In this document: in pieces, positions 12,610 to 23,364 of the stretch
Layout of the letters: each line of letters starts with the position of its first letter
Numbering within the stretch: the first letter of the stretch is position 1
Origin: Paracoccaceae bacterium
GTDB lineage: Bacteria > Pseudomonadota > Alphaproteobacteria > Rhodobacterales > Rhodobacteraceae
Assembly (NCBI GenBank): GCA_007693835.1
Contig: RECW01000130.1
Coordinates: 1-56,817, forward strand
Length of the DNA: 56,817 bases
Direction of reading: 5' to 3'
Position numbers and translations under genes: made by a program
The notes under the pieces: generated by a model
Told to the model about the DNA's origin: nothing
Seen by the model: the letters and a program-made list of their open reading frames with translations, nothing else
Database searches by the model: none

Positions 12610-13460
12610 CGGTCGCCATGACGGGGCCCGACGGCCTGCCGCCGCTCCGCGACGTCATCGCCCGCCACGGCATCGCGGCGCGCAAGGCGCTCGGCCAGAA
12701 CTTCCTGCTGGACCTGAACCTCACCGCCCGCATCGCCCGCGCAGCCGGCGACCTGAGCGGGACCGACGTGCTCGAAGTCGGCCCTGGCCCCGGCGGCCTG
12801 ACGCGCGCGTTGCTCGCGGCGGGCGCGCGCCGGGTGGTGGCGGTCGAGCGCGACCCGCGGTGTCTCGGCGCGCTGGCGGAGGTGGCGGCGCGCTGGCCGG
12901 GGCGGCTCGAGGTGGTGGAGGGCGATGCTTTGGCGGTCGACGCCGCGGCGCTGCTCGGCCGGCCGGCGGCGGTGGTGGCGAACCTGCCGTACAATGTCGG
13001 GACCGAATTGCTGGTCCGCTGGCTGCGCGTCGACTGGCCGCCGTGGTGGTCGGGGCTGACGCTGATGTTCCAGCGCGAGGTGGCCGAGCGCGTCGTCGCG
13101 GCGCCGGGTTCCGGGGCCTACGGGCGGCTCGGGGTGCTGGCGGGCTGGCGGACGACGGCGCGCATCCTGTTCGACGTGCCGCCGCAGGCCTTCGCCCCGC
13201 CGCCCAAGGTGACCTCTTCGGTCGTCTCGCTGACGCCTCGGCCCGAGCCGCTTGCCCCGGCGCCGCTGGAGGCGCTGGAGCGGGTGACGGCCGCCGCCTT
13301 CGGCCAGCGCCGCAAGATGCTGCGGCAGGCGCTGAAGCCGCTCGGCGTCGATCCGCTCGCGCTGCTGGAGGCGGCAGGGATCGACCCCACGCGCCGCGCG
13401 GAGACGCTCGACGTCGCCGCCTTCTGCGCGCTCGCGCGGGCCTACGCCGCCCGCGCGTGA
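12606..13460 (+). CDS. rsmA: 16S rRNA (A1518/A1519) dimethyltransferase
   Basis: [44 protein letters not shown]...[21 protein letters not shown] overlap with pdxA. Confidence 0.95.
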   Translation: MTVAMTGPDGLPPLRDVIARHGIAARKALGQNFLLDLNLTARIARAAGDLSGTDVLEVGPGPGGLTRALLAAGARRVVAVERDPRCLGALAEVAARWPGRLEVVEGDALAVDAAALLGRPAAVVANLPYNVGTELLVRWLRVDWPPWWSGLTLMFQREVAERVVAAPGSGAYGRLGVLAGWRTTARILFDVPPQAFAPPPKVTSSVVSLTPRPEPLAPAPLEALERVTAAAFGQRRKMLRQALKPLGVDPLALLEAAGIDPTRRAETLDVAAFCALARAYAARA

Positions 13461-14933
13461 TCAGCGCAGCTTCACGCCGCGGGCGAGGCGGGCGGCCTGC
13501 CGCGCGAGCCCCGGCACGCTGAGCGCCGCGTCGCGCGCCCGCGCCGCCCAACCTGCGGGGCCGAGGGCGCGCTCCAGCTTGCGCCGCTCGGCGTCCGGCG
13601 CTGCGGCCGCCAGCGCCGCGCGGAGCGCGTCGAGGTTCCACGCCGCCTCGGGGCTCGACACCGAGACGGGGATCGCCGGCGCCGCGCCGAGCGCGGCCTC
13701 CGCCGCCGCCGCCGCCGCGCGCATCGCCTGCTCCTTCGGCCGCTCGCCCGCGGGGTCGTAGGGCGGCGCCCATTCGGCCGGCGGGTCGAGCCGGTCGGCG
13801 CAGGTCAGCGCGACCACCACCGGCGGGCGGCGGCGGGCGGGGTCGGCCGCCCACCGCTCCCGCAGCGCGTCGAGCGCGGCGCGGTCGGGGCCGCGGGCGG
13901 GATCGTGGGCGCGCACCGCCCACAGCACCAGATCGGCCGACGCCGCTTCGTCCAGCCACGCGCGCGAGGGTTTCCCGTCGACGCCCGGCGCTTCGAGCAG
14001 CACGGTCTCCGCCCCGTCGGCGGCCAGCGGCCACGCCTCGAACCGCTCGACGGGCGCGACCAGCCCCTCCGGCGCGCGCAGCCGGCCCGAGAGCGCGTTG
14101 ATCAGCGCCGACTTGCCCGCGCCGCGCCGCCCGGCGACCAGGATCGTCGTCGGCCCCGGCGCGCGGTCGGCGACCGGGGCGGGGGGCGCGAGGTCGTCGG
14201 CCGCGCGGGCGAAGTCGCCGGCGTAGAGGCTGATGGCCGCCTCGCCGGCCTCGCGGACGAGGATCGCCGCCGCCTGCGCCTTCCCGGCTGCGGTCAGCCG
14301 CGTCACGGCGGCGTTGACGATGGCCGCCCGCGCCTCCTGGAGCAGCGCCGACACCGGATCGGCGAAGCGCAGCACCCGCCAGGCGTCCCACAGCGTCCGC
14401 CCGCGCCGGCCCATGGCGAGGCCCTGAGGGATCAGCGTCAGTTCGAGATGGGCGAGGATCGGCAGCTCCGCCGACAGGCTGCGCCGGATGCGCCCGGCGA
14501 AGCTCTCGGTCATCAGCAGGAGTTCGGGCAGCGTCACGCGGAGCGGCGCGTGGGGGTCGTCGGGGTGGTAGGCGTTGGCGACGGCGCGCACGGCCCGTTC
14601 GAGCAGCAGGCGCGCGGCCGCGGCGTCGGCGACGTCCTCGGCCGAGACGCCGGCCGCGATCTCTGCGAGCGCCGCGCGGGCCGCCTTCTCCGCCGCCGCG
14701 GCGCTTTCCGGCGCGGCGGGCAGCGCGGGCGGCGCGTTTGCGCGCCGGGGCAGGAGGCGCAACCCCGCCGCGAGGGCCGACAGCGCCAGCAGACCGCCGA
14801 GCCACCAGAGCGCGAGCCCCTGCTCCAGCAGCCAGAGGAACCCGAGGACCGGCAGCGCCGCGAGCGGCAGGACCACGGCGACGAGGGTCGCGATCTCCGG
14901 CCAGTAGAGCTTCAGCCACCCCCAGCGCGTCAT
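13461..14933 (-). CDS. Membrane-anchored GTPase-like protein
   Basis: N-terminal TM hairpin (IATLVAVVLPLAALPVLGFLWLLEQGLALWWLGGLLALSALAAGL), P-loop GRRGAGKSALINALSG, G3-like EAPG, G4-like TCAD. Start at 14933 gives an ATGA overlap with the upstream gene (alternative 14945). Confidence 0.75.
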   Translation of the reverse strand: MTRWGWLKLYWPEIATLVAVVLPLAALPVLGFLWLLEQGLALWWLGGLLALSALAAGLRLLPRRANAPPALPAAPESAAAAEKAARAALAEIAAGVSAEDVADAAAARLLLERAVRAVANAYHPDDPHAPLRVTLPELLLMTESFAGRIRRSLSAELPILAHLELTLIPQGLAMGRRGRTLWDAWRVLRFADPVSALLQEARAAIVNAAVTRLTAAGKAQAAAILVREAGEAAISLYAGDFARAADDLAPPAPVADRAPGPTTILVAGRRGAGKSALINALSGRLRAPEGLVAPVERFEAWPLAADGAETVLLEAPGVDGKPSRAWLDEAASADLVLWAVRAHDPARGPDRAALDALRERWAADPARRRPPVVVALTCADRLDPPAEWAPPYDPAGERPKEQAMRAAAAAAEAALGAAPAIPVSVSSPEAAWNLDALRAALAAAAPDAERRKLERALGPAGWAARARDAALSVPGLARQAARLARGVKLR

Positions 14934-16027
14934 CGTCGCCGCCATGCGTCGCGCGCTTGGGCGACGCCGGTCGCATAGGCCGCCGACAGGGCGGCGGGGT
15001 CGGCGTCGCCGCCGGCGGCGCGGGCGCGCACGAAGGCGAGGGCCGCTTCGCCGAGGCCCCAGGTGGTGGTGAAGCTCCACGCCGCCGCCGCCGCGCTTCC
15101 CAGCACCGGGGCGAGCTTGGCGGCCTGCCGGGCGGCGAAGCGGCCGGCGTAGCGCAGCGCGAAGCCCGCCCCCATCGCCGCGGCGAACTCCGCCCAGAGG
15201 CGCGGGCCGGCGTCGAGCCCGTAGCGCCGCGCGATGGCGCGCAGCATCGCCGCCTGAAGGCTGGTCGCGCCGAGGCCGCCGAGCACCGGGACCGGCGTGG
15301 CTTCGGCCGCGGCCGCGGCGACGGCGAAGGGAAAGATGATCTTCTCGCGCAGGCCGCGGGCGGGGTCGGGCGCGAGCGAGGCCGCCATGGCGGGGGCGGC
15401 GTCGGCGAGCGCGCGCCACAGCGCCTCGGCGCCGTAATCGGCGGGCGGCAGGCCTTGCGAGGGCTGCGTGAAGTCGAGGGGGACGAAACGCGGCGGCGCG
15501 CCCTTCAGCCCGGCGAAGAGCCGCCGCTGCGCGAGCAGCCCGCGCCCGAGCGCCGGCGGCGCGCCGGGCCGGTCGAGATCGCCGGAGGCGCCGTCGAACG
15601 GGTAGGGGTCGAGATGGCGCGCGCCCGGCGGATAGAGGTCGTGCAGCCGCGTCTGCGCCACGATCACCGGCAGGTCGGGCCGGCGCGCGCGGGCCGCGCG
15701 CAAGGGCGTCAGCACCGCGCCGAGGGCGAGGTCGTCGGCGCGCACGACCGCGAGGATCAGCGCCGCGCGCCGCTCGGCGTAGGCGATCTCGCCCGCGTCG
15801 TCGCCGGCGGGGTCGTCGAGGCCGCGGGTGTCGAGAAAGCCGAGCGTCGGCGCGTCCGGCGGAAAGGCGTAGAGGCGCGCCTTGCGGGTGGCGGGCGCGT
15901 AGCCCTCGCCCACATCGTCGCGCGCGGCCCCCGTCAGCGCGGCGACGACGCTCGTCTTGCCTGCGCCGGTCTTGCCGAGCAGCCAGGCGACGGGGAGGAC
16001 GCCGGCGCTGTCGACAAGGGGGCCCAT
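14930..16027 (-). CDS. P-loop GTPase with hydrophobic C-terminal domain (YcjF/DUF697-like arrangement suspected)
   Basis: LLGKTGAGKTSVVAALTG Walker A, FLDTRGLDD G3, hydrophobic C-terminal half (KIIFPFAVAAAAAEATPVPVLGGLGATSLQAAML). Confidence 0.75.
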   Translation of the reverse strand: MGPLVDSAGVLPVAWLLGKTGAGKTSVVAALTGAARDDVGEGYAPATRKARLYAFPPDAPTLGFLDTRGLDDPAGDDAGEIAYAERRAALILAVVRADDLALGAVLTPLRAARARRPDLPVIVAQTRLHDLYPPGARHLDPYPFDGASGDLDRPGAPPALGRGLLAQRRLFAGLKGAPPRFVPLDFTQPSQGLPPADYGAEALWRALADAAPAMAASLAPDPARGLREKIIFPFAVAAAAAEATPVPVLGGLGATSLQAAMLRAIARRYGLDAGPRLWAEFAAAMGAGFALRYAGRFAARQAAKLAPVLGSAAAAAWSFTTTWGLGEAALAFVRARAAGGDADPAALSAAYATGVAQARDAWRRR

Positions 16028-16031
16028 GGCG

Positions 16032-17330
16032 TCACAGCACGTAGCGCGAGACGTCGGCCGAGCGGGCGAGGTCGGCGAGACGGCTCTCGACGTAAGGACG
16101 GTCGATCTCCACCGTCTCGCCGCCCTTGTCGGGCGCGGCGAAGGACAGCTCCTCGAAGACGCGCTCCAGCACGGTGTGGAGGCGGCGGGCGCCGATGTTC
16201 TCGACCGTGCGGTTCACCTCCGCGGCGATCTCGGCCAGCGCCTTCACGCCTTCCTCGGTGAAGCCGACCTCGACGTTCTCGGTGCCCATCAGGGCGGTGT
16301 ACTGTTTCGTCAGCGCGTTGTCGGGTTCGGTGAGGATGCGCACGAAATCGGCCTCCGACAGCGCCTTGAGCTCGACGCGGATCGGCAGGCGGCCCTGAAG
16401 CTCGGGCAGCAGATCCGACGGCTTGGCGATGTGGAAGGCGCCCGAGGCGATGAACAGGATGTGGTCGGTCTTCACGGGGCCGTGCTTGGTGGCGACCGTG
16501 GTGCCCTCGATCAGCGGCAGCAGGTCGCGCTGCACGCCCTCGCGGCTGACGTCGGCGCCGCGGGTCTCGGCGCGGGCGCAGACCTTGTCGATCTCGTCGA
16601 GGAACACGATCCCGTCGCTCTCGACCGAGGCCACCGCGTCGCGCGTGATCGCCTCCTGGTCGATCAGCTTGTCGGCCTCCTCGGCGATCAGCACCTCGTA
16701 GCTGTCGACCACCCGCATCTTGCGCCGCCGCGTGCGCCCGGAGAACGCCTTGCCGAAGATGTCGGCGATGTTGACCATGCCGCCCTGCTGACCGGGAAGG
16801 TCGAGGGCGGCGAGGGGGTTGGAGGCGTCGGCGACGTCGATCTCGATCTCCTTGTCGTCGAGCAGCCCGTCGCGGAGCTTCTTGCGGAAGCTCGACCGCG
16901 TCGCCTCCGACGCGCCGGGGCCGACGAGCGCCGTCACCACGCGATCCTCCGCCGCCTGATGCGCCTGCGGCTTCACCGCCTCGCGCATCTTCGCGCGCTG
17001 CATGACGATGGCGCTCTCGACCAGATCGCGCACGATCTGCTCGACGTCGCGGCCGACATAGCCGACTTCGGTGAACTTCGTGGCCTCGACCTTGAGGAAC
17101 GGCGCGTTGGCGAGCTTGGCGAGGCGGCGGCTGATCTCGGTCTTGCCGACGCCGGTCGGGCCGATCATCAGGATGTTCTTCGGATAGACCTCCTCGCGGA
17201 TGCCGTCGGGCAGCTGCCGCCGCCGCCAGCGGTTCCTCAGCGCCACGGCGACGGCGCGCTTGGCCTCGGCCTGGCCGATGATGAAGCGGTCGAGTTCGGA
17301 GACGATCTCGCGCGGGGTCAGCTCGCTCAT
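16032..17330 (-). CDS. hslU: ATP-dependent protease ATPase subunit HslU
   Basis: [94 protein letters not shown]. Confidence 0.97.
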   Translation of the reverse strand: MSELTPREIVSELDRFIIGQAEAKRAVAVALRNRWRRRQLPDGIREEVYPKNILMIGPTGVGKTEISRRLAKLANAPFLKVEATKFTEVGYVGRDVEQIVRDLVESAIVMQRAKMREAVKPQAHQAAEDRVVTALVGPGASEATRSSFRKKLRDGLLDDKEIEIDVADASNPLAALDLPGQQGGMVNIADIFGKAFSGRTRRRKMRVVDSYEVLIAEEADKLIDQEAITRDAVASVESDGIVFLDEIDKVCARAETRGADVSREGVQRDLLPLIEGTTVATKHGPVKTDHILFIASGAFHIAKPSDLLPELQGRLPIRVELKALSEADFVRILTEPDNALTKQYTALMGTENVEVGFTEEGVKALAEIAAEVNRTVENIGARRLHTVLERVFEELSFAAPDKGGETVEIDRPYVESRLADLARSADVSRYVL

Positions 17331-17887
17331 CCGGCGTCTCCGATCAGTTCCACGGATATGTTCTCGTTGGTGTAGACGCAGATCTCCGCGGCGATCTTCA
17401 TCGCCTTCCGCGCGATCGCCTCCGCGTCCATGTCGGAGTCATAGAGCGCCCGCGCCGCGGCCAGCGCGAAGGAGCCGCCCGAGCCGATGGCCGCCACGCC
17501 CCCTTCGGGCTCCAGCACGTCGCCGGCGCCGGTGATCACCAGCAGGTCGTCGCCGTCGGTGACGATCAGCATGGCCTCCAGATTGCGCAGATACTTGTCG
17601 GTGCGCCAGTCCTTCGCGAGTTCGACCGACGCGCGGCGCAGCTGGCCGGGCGCCGCCTCCAGCTTCTTCTCCAGCCGCTCGAACAGGGTGAAGGCGTCGG
17701 CGGTGGAGCCGGCGAAACCCGCCACCACGTCGCGCCCGCCGGGGCTGAGGCGGCGGACCTTCCGCGCCGTGCCCTTGATCACCGTCTGCCCGAGGCTCAC
17801 CTGCCCGTCGCCCGCGACGCAGACGCGCCCGCCCTTGGCGACGCCGATGATGGTGGTGCCCCGCCAGCCGGGGAAGTTCTCGGCCAT
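17327..17887 (-). CDS. hslV: ATP-dependent protease peptidase subunit HslV
   Basis: [40 protein letters not shown]..., HslV family; ATGA overlap with hslU. Confidence 0.97.
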   Translation of the reverse strand: MAENFPGWRGTTIIGVAKGGRVCVAGDGQVSLGQTVIKGTARKVRRLSPGGRDVVAGFAGSTADAFTLFERLEKKLEAAPGQLRRASVELAKDWRTDKYLRNLEAMLIVTDGDDLLVITGAGDVLEPEGGVAAIGSGGSFALAAARALYDSDMDAEAIARKAMKIAAEICVYTNENISVELIGDAG

Positions 17888-17999
17888 GGTCCGCCCTCCC
17901 GCACTTCGCCGTCGACATAAGCGCGGGCGCCGCGGAACGCCAGCCGCGCTTGGCGCCGCGGCCCCGCCCGCCTAGAAGGGCCGCCGGAGGACGAGCCCG

Positions 18000-18587
18000 A
18001 TGCGCAAGGCCGAGATCGCCCGCGACACCAACGAGACGAAGATCGCCGTCGCCCTCGATCTCGACGGCGCCGGCGCGCACGAGATCGCGACCGGCGTCGG
18101 CTTCTTCGACCACATGCTGGCGCAGCTTTCGCGGCATTCGCTGATCGACATGCGGGTGAAGGCCGAAGGCGACCTCTGGATCGACGACCACCACACGGTC
18201 GAGGACGTCGGCATCGCCCTCGGCCGCGCGCTTCGCGAGGCGCTGGGCGACAAGGCGGGGATCCGCCGCTACGGCGCCTGCCTGCTGCCGATGGACGAGG
18301 CGCTGACGCGCGCCGCGCTCGACCTCTCGGGCCGCCCCTTCCTCGTCTGGAACGTCGCCTTCCCGGCGGCGAAGATCGGCGCCTTCGACACCGAGCTCGT
18401 GCGCGAGTTCTTCACCGCCTTCGCGATGAACGCGGCGATGACGCTGCATGTCGACCTGCTCGCCGGCGCCAACGCCCACCACATCGCCGAAAGCGCCTTC
18501 AAGGCGGTCGCCCGCGCGTTGCGCGAAGCGGTGGAGCCCGACCCGCGTGCGGGCGGCGCCGTGCCCTCCACGAAGGGGACGCTCTGA
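18000..18587 (+). CDS. hisB: Imidazoleglycerol-phosphate dehydratase
   Basis: [18 protein letters not shown]...[45 protein letters not shown]. Confidence 0.97.
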   Translation: MRKAEIARDTNETKIAVALDLDGAGAHEIATGVGFFDHMLAQLSRHSLIDMRVKAEGDLWIDDHHTVEDVGIALGRALREALGDKAGIRRYGACLLPMDEALTRAALDLSGRPFLVWNVAFPAAKIGAFDTELVREFFTAFAMNAAMTLHVDLLAGANAHHIAESAFKAVARALREAVEPDPRAGGAVPSTKGTL

Positions 18588-18590
18588 GCC

Positions 18591-18977
18591 ATGGAGGAGC
18601 GGCTGCACAGCTTTCACCTCAAGCCGGGGCGCGACCCGGCGGAGACGGTGGTGATCGCCGACCGCTGGCGCTGGGGGGCGTTCGTCGCGCCGGTTCTCTG
18701 GTCGCTGTGGAACCGGCACTGGCTGGCGGCGCTCGCCTTGATCGCGGTGGCGGCGGCGACCGGCGCTGTGGCGGCCACCGGATGGACGACGCTGGCGGCG
18801 GCCATCGACCTCGCCGTCCGCCTCGGCATGGGGTGGGAGGCCGCGAGCCTCGCGCGGCTCGACCGGCGGTTGCGCGGGTGGCGCGACCTCGGCGCCGTCA
18901 GCGCGGTCGACGAGGAGTCCGCCGAGATCGCCTGGTTCTCGCGCCAGGCCGACGGCCCCTGGGGAGCGACGGCGTGA
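18591..18977 (+). CDS. DUF2628-like small membrane protein
   Basis: [48 protein letters not shown]; located between hisB and hisH. Confidence 0.7.
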   Translation: MEERLHSFHLKPGRDPAETVVIADRWRWGAFVAPVLWSLWNRHWLAALALIAVAAATGAVAATGWTTLAAAIDLAVRLGMGWEAASLARLDRRLRGWRDLGAVSAVDEESAEIAWFSRQADGPWGATA

Positions 18978-19609
18978 CGACGGTCATTCTCGACTACGGC
19001 TCGGGCAACCTGCGCTCCGCCGAGAAGGCGTTCCAGCGCATGGCCGCCGAGACCGGGCGCGGCGGGCCGATCATCGTCACCGCCGACCCCGAGACCGTTC
19101 TCGCCGCCGAGCGCGTCGTGCTGCCCGGCGTCGGCGCCTTCGCCGACTGCGCCCGCGGGGTCGAGGCGGCGGGGCTGCGCGAGGCGCTGGAGGAGAAGGC
19201 GATCCGCCGCGGCGCGCCCTTCCTCGGCATCTGCGTCGGCATGCAGCTGATGGCGACGGTGGGGCGCGAGCACGGCGACTGGCCGGGCTTCGGCTGGATC
19301 CCCGGCGAAGTGCGCCGCCTGACCCCCGCCGACCCGAGCCTCAAGGTGCCGCACATGGGCTGGAACGCCATCGAGCCGGTCGATCATCCGGTCTTCGCGG
19401 GCGTCGCCCCCGGCTCGGACGTCTATTTCGTGCACTCCTATCATCTCGTTCCCGAGAATCCGGCGCACATGCTGGCGACCGCCGACCACGGCGGCCCCTT
19501 CGCGGCGGCGGTGGGGCGCAACGCGATGGTCGGGACGCAGTTCCACCCCGAGAAGAGCCAGGCGGCGGGGCTGCGCGTGATCGCGAATTTCCTCGGGTGG
19601 CGGCCGTGA
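18974..19609 (+). CDS. hisH: Imidazole glycerol phosphate synthase glutaminase subunit
   Basis: GTG start; [17 protein letters not shown]...[12 protein letters not shown]...[10 protein letters not shown]...[10 protein letters not shown]. Confidence 0.95.
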   Translation: MTTVILDYGSGNLRSAEKAFQRMAAETGRGGPIIVTADPETVLAAERVVLPGVGAFADCARGVEAAGLREALEEKAIRRGAPFLGICVGMQLMATVGREHGDWPGFGWIPGEVRRLTPADPSLKVPHMGWNAIEPVDHPVFAGVAPGSDVYFVHSYHLVPENPAHMLATADHGGPFAAAVGRNAMVGTQFHPEKSQAAGLRVIANFLGWRP

Positions 19610-20334
19610 TCCTCTATCCCGCCATCGACCTGAAGGGCGGCCAGTGCGTGCGCCTGCTGCGCGGCGACATGGAGGCCGCGACCGTGTTCGGCGACGACCC
19701 CGCGGCGCAGGCCGCGGCCTTCGTCGCGGCGGGTTGCCGCTGGCTGCATGTGGTCGATCTCGACGGCGCCTTCGCCGGACGCAGCGCCAACGCCGAGGCG
19801 GTGGCGGCGATCCTGTCGCGCGTCGCCGTCCCGGTGCAGCTCGGCGGCGGCGTGCGCGACATGGCCGCCGTCGAGCGCTGGCTCGGCGCCGGGGTCGCGC
19901 GGGTGATCCTCGGCACGGCGGCGGTGCGCGACCCGGATTTCGTGCGCGAGGCCGCGCGCGCCTTTCCGGGCCGCGTCGCCGTCGGCGTCGACGCCCGCGG
20001 CGGGCGCGTCGCCGTCGAAGGCTGGGCGGAGACCACCGATCTCTCCGCGCTCGACATAGGCCGACGGTTCGAGGACGCCGGCGTCGCCGCGCTGATCTAC
20101 ACCGACATCGACCGCGACGGCGCCATGCAGGGCCCGAACGTGGCGGCGACCGCGGCGCTGGCGGAGGCCGTCGCGATCCCGGTGATCGCCTCGGGCGGCG
20201 TCTCCTCGCTCGACGACCTGCGCGCGCTCAAGGCCTGCGGCGCGCCGCTCGACGGCGCGATCTCGGGCCGCGCGCTCTACGACGGCCGGATCGACCTCGC
20301 CGAGGCGATCGCGGCGCTGGAGGGCGCATGCTGA
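19597..20334 (+). CDS. hisA: Phosphoribosylformimino-5-aminoimidazole carboxamide ribotide isomerase
   Basis: [32 protein letters not shown]...; start may be GTG 19606. Confidence 0.95.
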   Translation: MAAVILYPAIDLKGGQCVRLLRGDMEAATVFGDDPAAQAAAFVAAGCRWLHVVDLDGAFAGRSANAEAVAAILSRVAVPVQLGGGVRDMAAVERWLGAGVARVILGTAAVRDPDFVREAARAFPGRVAVGVDARGGRVAVEGWAETTDLSALDIGRRFEDAGVAALIYTDIDRDGAMQGPNVAATAALAEAVAIPVIASGGVSSLDDLRALKACGAPLDGAISGRALYDGRIDLAEAIAALEGAC

Positions 20335-21089
20335 AAGTCCGCGTCATCCCCTGCCTCGACGTCAAGGACGGGCGCGTGGTGAAGGGCGTCAACTTCGTCG
20401 ACCTGCGCGACGCGGGCGACCCCGTCGAGCAGGCCGCGCTCTACGACCGCGAGGGCGCGGACGAGCTCTGCTTCCTCGACATCACCGCCTCCCACGAGAA
20501 CCGCGGCACCATCCTCGACATCGCCCGCCGCACCGCCGAGCGCTGCTTCATGCCGCTGACCATCGGCGGCGGCGTGCGCACGCTCGACGACATCCGGGCG
20601 CTGCTGCTGGCCGGCGCCGACAAGGTGTCGATCAACACCGCCGCCGTGCGCGACCCCGACTTCGTGCGCCGCGCCGCCGAGAAGTTCGGCGAGCAGTGCA
20701 TCGTCGTCGCCATCGACGCCAAGCAGGCAGGCGAGGGGCGGTGGGAGATCTTCACCCACGGCGGCCGCACGCCGACCGGGATCGACGCGGTGGCCTTCGC
20801 GCGCAGTGTCGCCGACCTCGGCGCCGGCGAAATCCTGCTCACCTCGATGGACCGCGACGGCGCCCGCACCGGCTACGACCTCGCGCTGACGCGGGCGGTG
20901 GTCGACGCCGTGCCGATCCCGGTGATCGCCTCGGGCGGGGTGGGGACGCTGGATCATCTCGTGGAGGGCGTCACCGTGGGCGGCGCGAGCGCGGTGCTCG
21001 CCGCGTCGATCTTCCACTTCGGCGAGCACCCCGTCGCCGCCGCCAAGGCGCGGCTCGCGGCGGCGGGCGTGCCGGTGCGCGCGGCATGA
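20328..21089 (+). CDS. hisF: Imidazole glycerol phosphate synthase cyclase subunit
   Basis: [40 protein letters not shown]...; ATGCTGA overlap with hisA. Confidence 0.97.
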   Translation: MLKVRVIPCLDVKDGRVVKGVNFVDLRDAGDPVEQAALYDREGADELCFLDITASHENRGTILDIARRTAERCFMPLTIGGGVRTLDDIRALLLAGADKVSINTAAVRDPDFVRRAAEKFGEQCIVVAIDAKQAGEGRWEIFTHGGRTPTGIDAVAFARSVADLGAGEILLTSMDRDGARTGYDLALTRAVVDAVPIPVIASGGVGTLDHLVEGVTVGGASAVLAASIFHFGEHPVAAAKARLAAAGVPVRAA

Positions 21090-21421
21090 GCGCGGGCGAC
21101 CCGGCGGTGCTCACCCGCCTCGCGCTGACCATCGCGGCGCGGCGCGGGGCCGATCCCGCGACCTCGCACACCGCGCGCCTGCTCGCCGAAGGCCCGGCGC
21201 GCTGCGCGCAGAAGTTCGGCGAGGAGGCGTTCGAGACTGCGATCGCCGCCGCCACAGGCGACCGCGAGGGGCTGACGGCGGAGGCGGCGGACGCGCTCTA
21301 TCACCTGCTCGTCACGCTGGAGGCCGCGGGCGTCTCGTTCGACGCGGTGCTTGCGGAGCTCGCGCGGCGCGAGGGCGTTTCGGGCGTCGCCGAGAAGGCG
21401 TCGCGCGCGAAAGGCGCCTGA
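21086..21421 (+). CDS. hisE: Phosphoribosyl-ATP pyrophosphatase
   Basis: [57 protein letters not shown] overlap with hisF. Confidence 0.95.
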   Translation: MSAGDPAVLTRLALTIAARRGADPATSHTARLLAEGPARCAQKFGEEAFETAIAAATGDREGLTAEAADALYHLLVTLEAAGVSFDAVLAELARREGVSGVAEKASRAKGA

Positions 21422-21508
21422 CCGCGCGCCGACGCCGCGGCTTTCGCCGTTGACCGTCGTCCCGTCGCCGCGCACGGTGCGCGCGTCGAAGGCCAGACCG
21501 GGGACCGG

Positions 21509-23023
21509 GTGAGCAGTCGAGACGGCTTTCTGCTGGGCGCGCGACCGTCCTTCGCGCGGCGCGCGACCGGCGACGGGCGAATCGCCGTGATCGACGTGGG
21601 GTCGAACTCCGTCCGTCTGGTGGTGTTCGACCGCGCGGCGCGGACGCCCGCCTACTTCTTCAACGAAAAGGCCAGTTGCGGGCTCGGCGCGAAGATCGCC
21701 GAAACCGGCCTGCTCGACCCCGCCGGCGTCGAGCAGGCGCTGGCGACGCTGCGCCGCTTCGTGGCGCTCGCCGACCGGATGCACGTCTCGGCGCTCGATG
21801 CGGTGGCCACGGCGGCGGTGCGCGAAGCCCGGGACGGCGCGGCCTTCGTCGCCCTCGTCGAGCGCGAGACCGGCCTGCGCCTGCGCGTGATCGACGGCGA
21901 CGAGGAGGCGCGGCTGTCGGCGCTCGGCGTGCTGCTCGGCCTGCCGGACGCCGAGGGTGTCGCGGTCGACATGGGCGGCGCCTCGATGGAGATGGCGCAG
22001 ATCGCCCGCGGCGCGGTGGGGCGGCGGATCACCCTCGCGCTCGGGCCGCAGCGGCTGTCGGGGCTGGCGGGCGCGGGCTTGCGCAAGCGCATCGACGCCG
22101 AGATCGCGCGGGGGATGGCGGTGGTCTCCGGAGAGGGGCTGCCGCTCTATCTCGTCGGCGGCTCGTGGCGCGCCTTCACGAAAATCCACATGGCGCGCGC
22201 CAGGCACCCGCTGCGCGTCATCCACGCCTACCGCATCGCGGCCGACGAGGCGGCCGCCTTCGCCGAGTGGGTCGCCGGACAGACGCCGGAGGCGCTCAAG
22301 GCGGCGTCCGACATCTCGGGCGGTCGGGCGGCGACGGCGCCCCTTGCGGCCGCCGTGCTCGCCCGGGTGATCGCGGCGCATCGGCCGTCGGCGGTCGTCT
22401 CCTCCGCCTTCGGCCTGCGCGAGGGGGTGTATTTCGAGCGTCTGCCGCGCGACCTGCGGCTGCGCGATCCGCTGATCGAGGCGGCGCGCGCGCTGGAGGC
22501 GACGCAGGCCCGGTTCCCCGGCTTCGGCGAGGAGCTCGCCGCCTTCGTCGCGCCGGTGACGGCGACGTGGGACGCGGCGGAGCGGCGGCTCGCCCATGCC
22601 GCCTGTCTGCTCAACGATGTGAACTGGCGCGCGCACCCCGACTACCGCCCGGTCAGCTGCTTCGAGACGGTGACGCGGGCGAACCTCGCCGGGCTCGACC
22701 ATCCCGGCCGCGTCTTCATCGGCTTCGCGCTGCTGAACCGCTACGGCGGCGGCAAGCGCAGCGCCGACGTCGCCGAGGCGCTGGCGTTGCTGGCGTCGGG
22801 GCCGCGGGAGCGCGCGAAGGCGCTGGGTCTCGCGCTGCGGCTCGGGGCGATGCTCTCCGCCTCCGCGCCCGGCGCCTTGTCCGACGCGCGGCTGACGATC
22901 CTCGACGGCGCGCTCGACCTCACGCTCGGCGCGGATTTGGCGGATCTCGGCGGCGGCGTGGTCGAGAAGCGGTTGAAGGCGCTGGCGTCGGCGCTCGGTC
23001 TCGCCCCGCGCCTGTCGTCCTGA
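21509..23023 (+). CDS. ppx: Ppx/GppA family exopolyphosphatase
   Basis: IAVIDVGSNSVRLVVFDRAARTPAYFFNEKASCGLGAKIAETGLLDPAG...VDMGGASMEMAQI; GTG start. Confidence 0.88.
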   Translation: MSSRDGFLLGARPSFARRATGDGRIAVIDVGSNSVRLVVFDRAARTPAYFFNEKASCGLGAKIAETGLLDPAGVEQALATLRRFVALADRMHVSALDAVATAAVREARDGAAFVALVERETGLRLRVIDGDEEARLSALGVLLGLPDAEGVAVDMGGASMEMAQIARGAVGRRITLALGPQRLSGLAGAGLRKRIDAEIARGMAVVSGEGLPLYLVGGSWRAFTKIHMARARHPLRVIHAYRIAADEAAAFAEWVAGQTPEALKAASDISGGRAATAPLAAAVLARVIAAHRPSAVVSSAFGLREGVYFERLPRDLRLRDPLIEAARALEATQARFPGFGEELAAFVAPVTATWDAAERRLAHAACLLNDVNWRAHPDYRPVSCFETVTRANLAGLDHPGRVFIGFALLNRYGGGKRSADVAEALALLASGPRERAKALGLALRLGAMLSASAPGALSDARLTILDGALDLTLGADLADLGGGVVEKRLKALASALGLAPRLSS

Positions 23024-23068
23024 AAGGCTTCTGCGCCGTCGCCCTGCCGGCGCGCGGCCGCCAAAGAA

Positions 23069-23096
23069 GAAACGGCCCGCCGCAGCGAGCCGTTTC
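23069..23096 (+). terminator. Rho-independent-like hairpin after ppx
   Basis: GAAACGGC-CCGCCGCAGCGA-GCCGTTTC, 8-bp stem, followed by CCTCCCC. Confidence 0.6.
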
Positions 23097-23364
23097 CCTC
23101 CCCAGACTTGGACCGTCTCCGAGCGTCTCTCCCGCGTCGGGTGTGCCCCCGACTTTCGTCTAAGGTGACTGTTAACGCATGTCGGCCTTGCGAGTCGAGG
23201 GGTTGAATTTCCGGAATGTCCCTTTTTTGACCAAAGGCAGTGTTGGTTCGATGGTCGGGCGGGCGCCGCATGTTCCGCCGCGGCCCGCGTTGCGCGGCGG
23301 GGCGTCCTCGCCTAAACCCTCGCGCCATGGGCGCGGCCAGCGCCGGCGAAGGGAGCCCCGCGCG

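Noticed and set aside
12721-14976. 751-aa minus-strand ORF over rsmA and GTPase
   Set aside because: Shadow frame of both real genes; Arg/Ala-rich artefact.
20176-20953. Shared ~25-bp block in hisA and hisF (CGATCCCGGTGATCGCCTCGGGCGG)
   Set aside because: Explained by the known ancient HisA/HisF homology and shared codon bias at a conserved motif.
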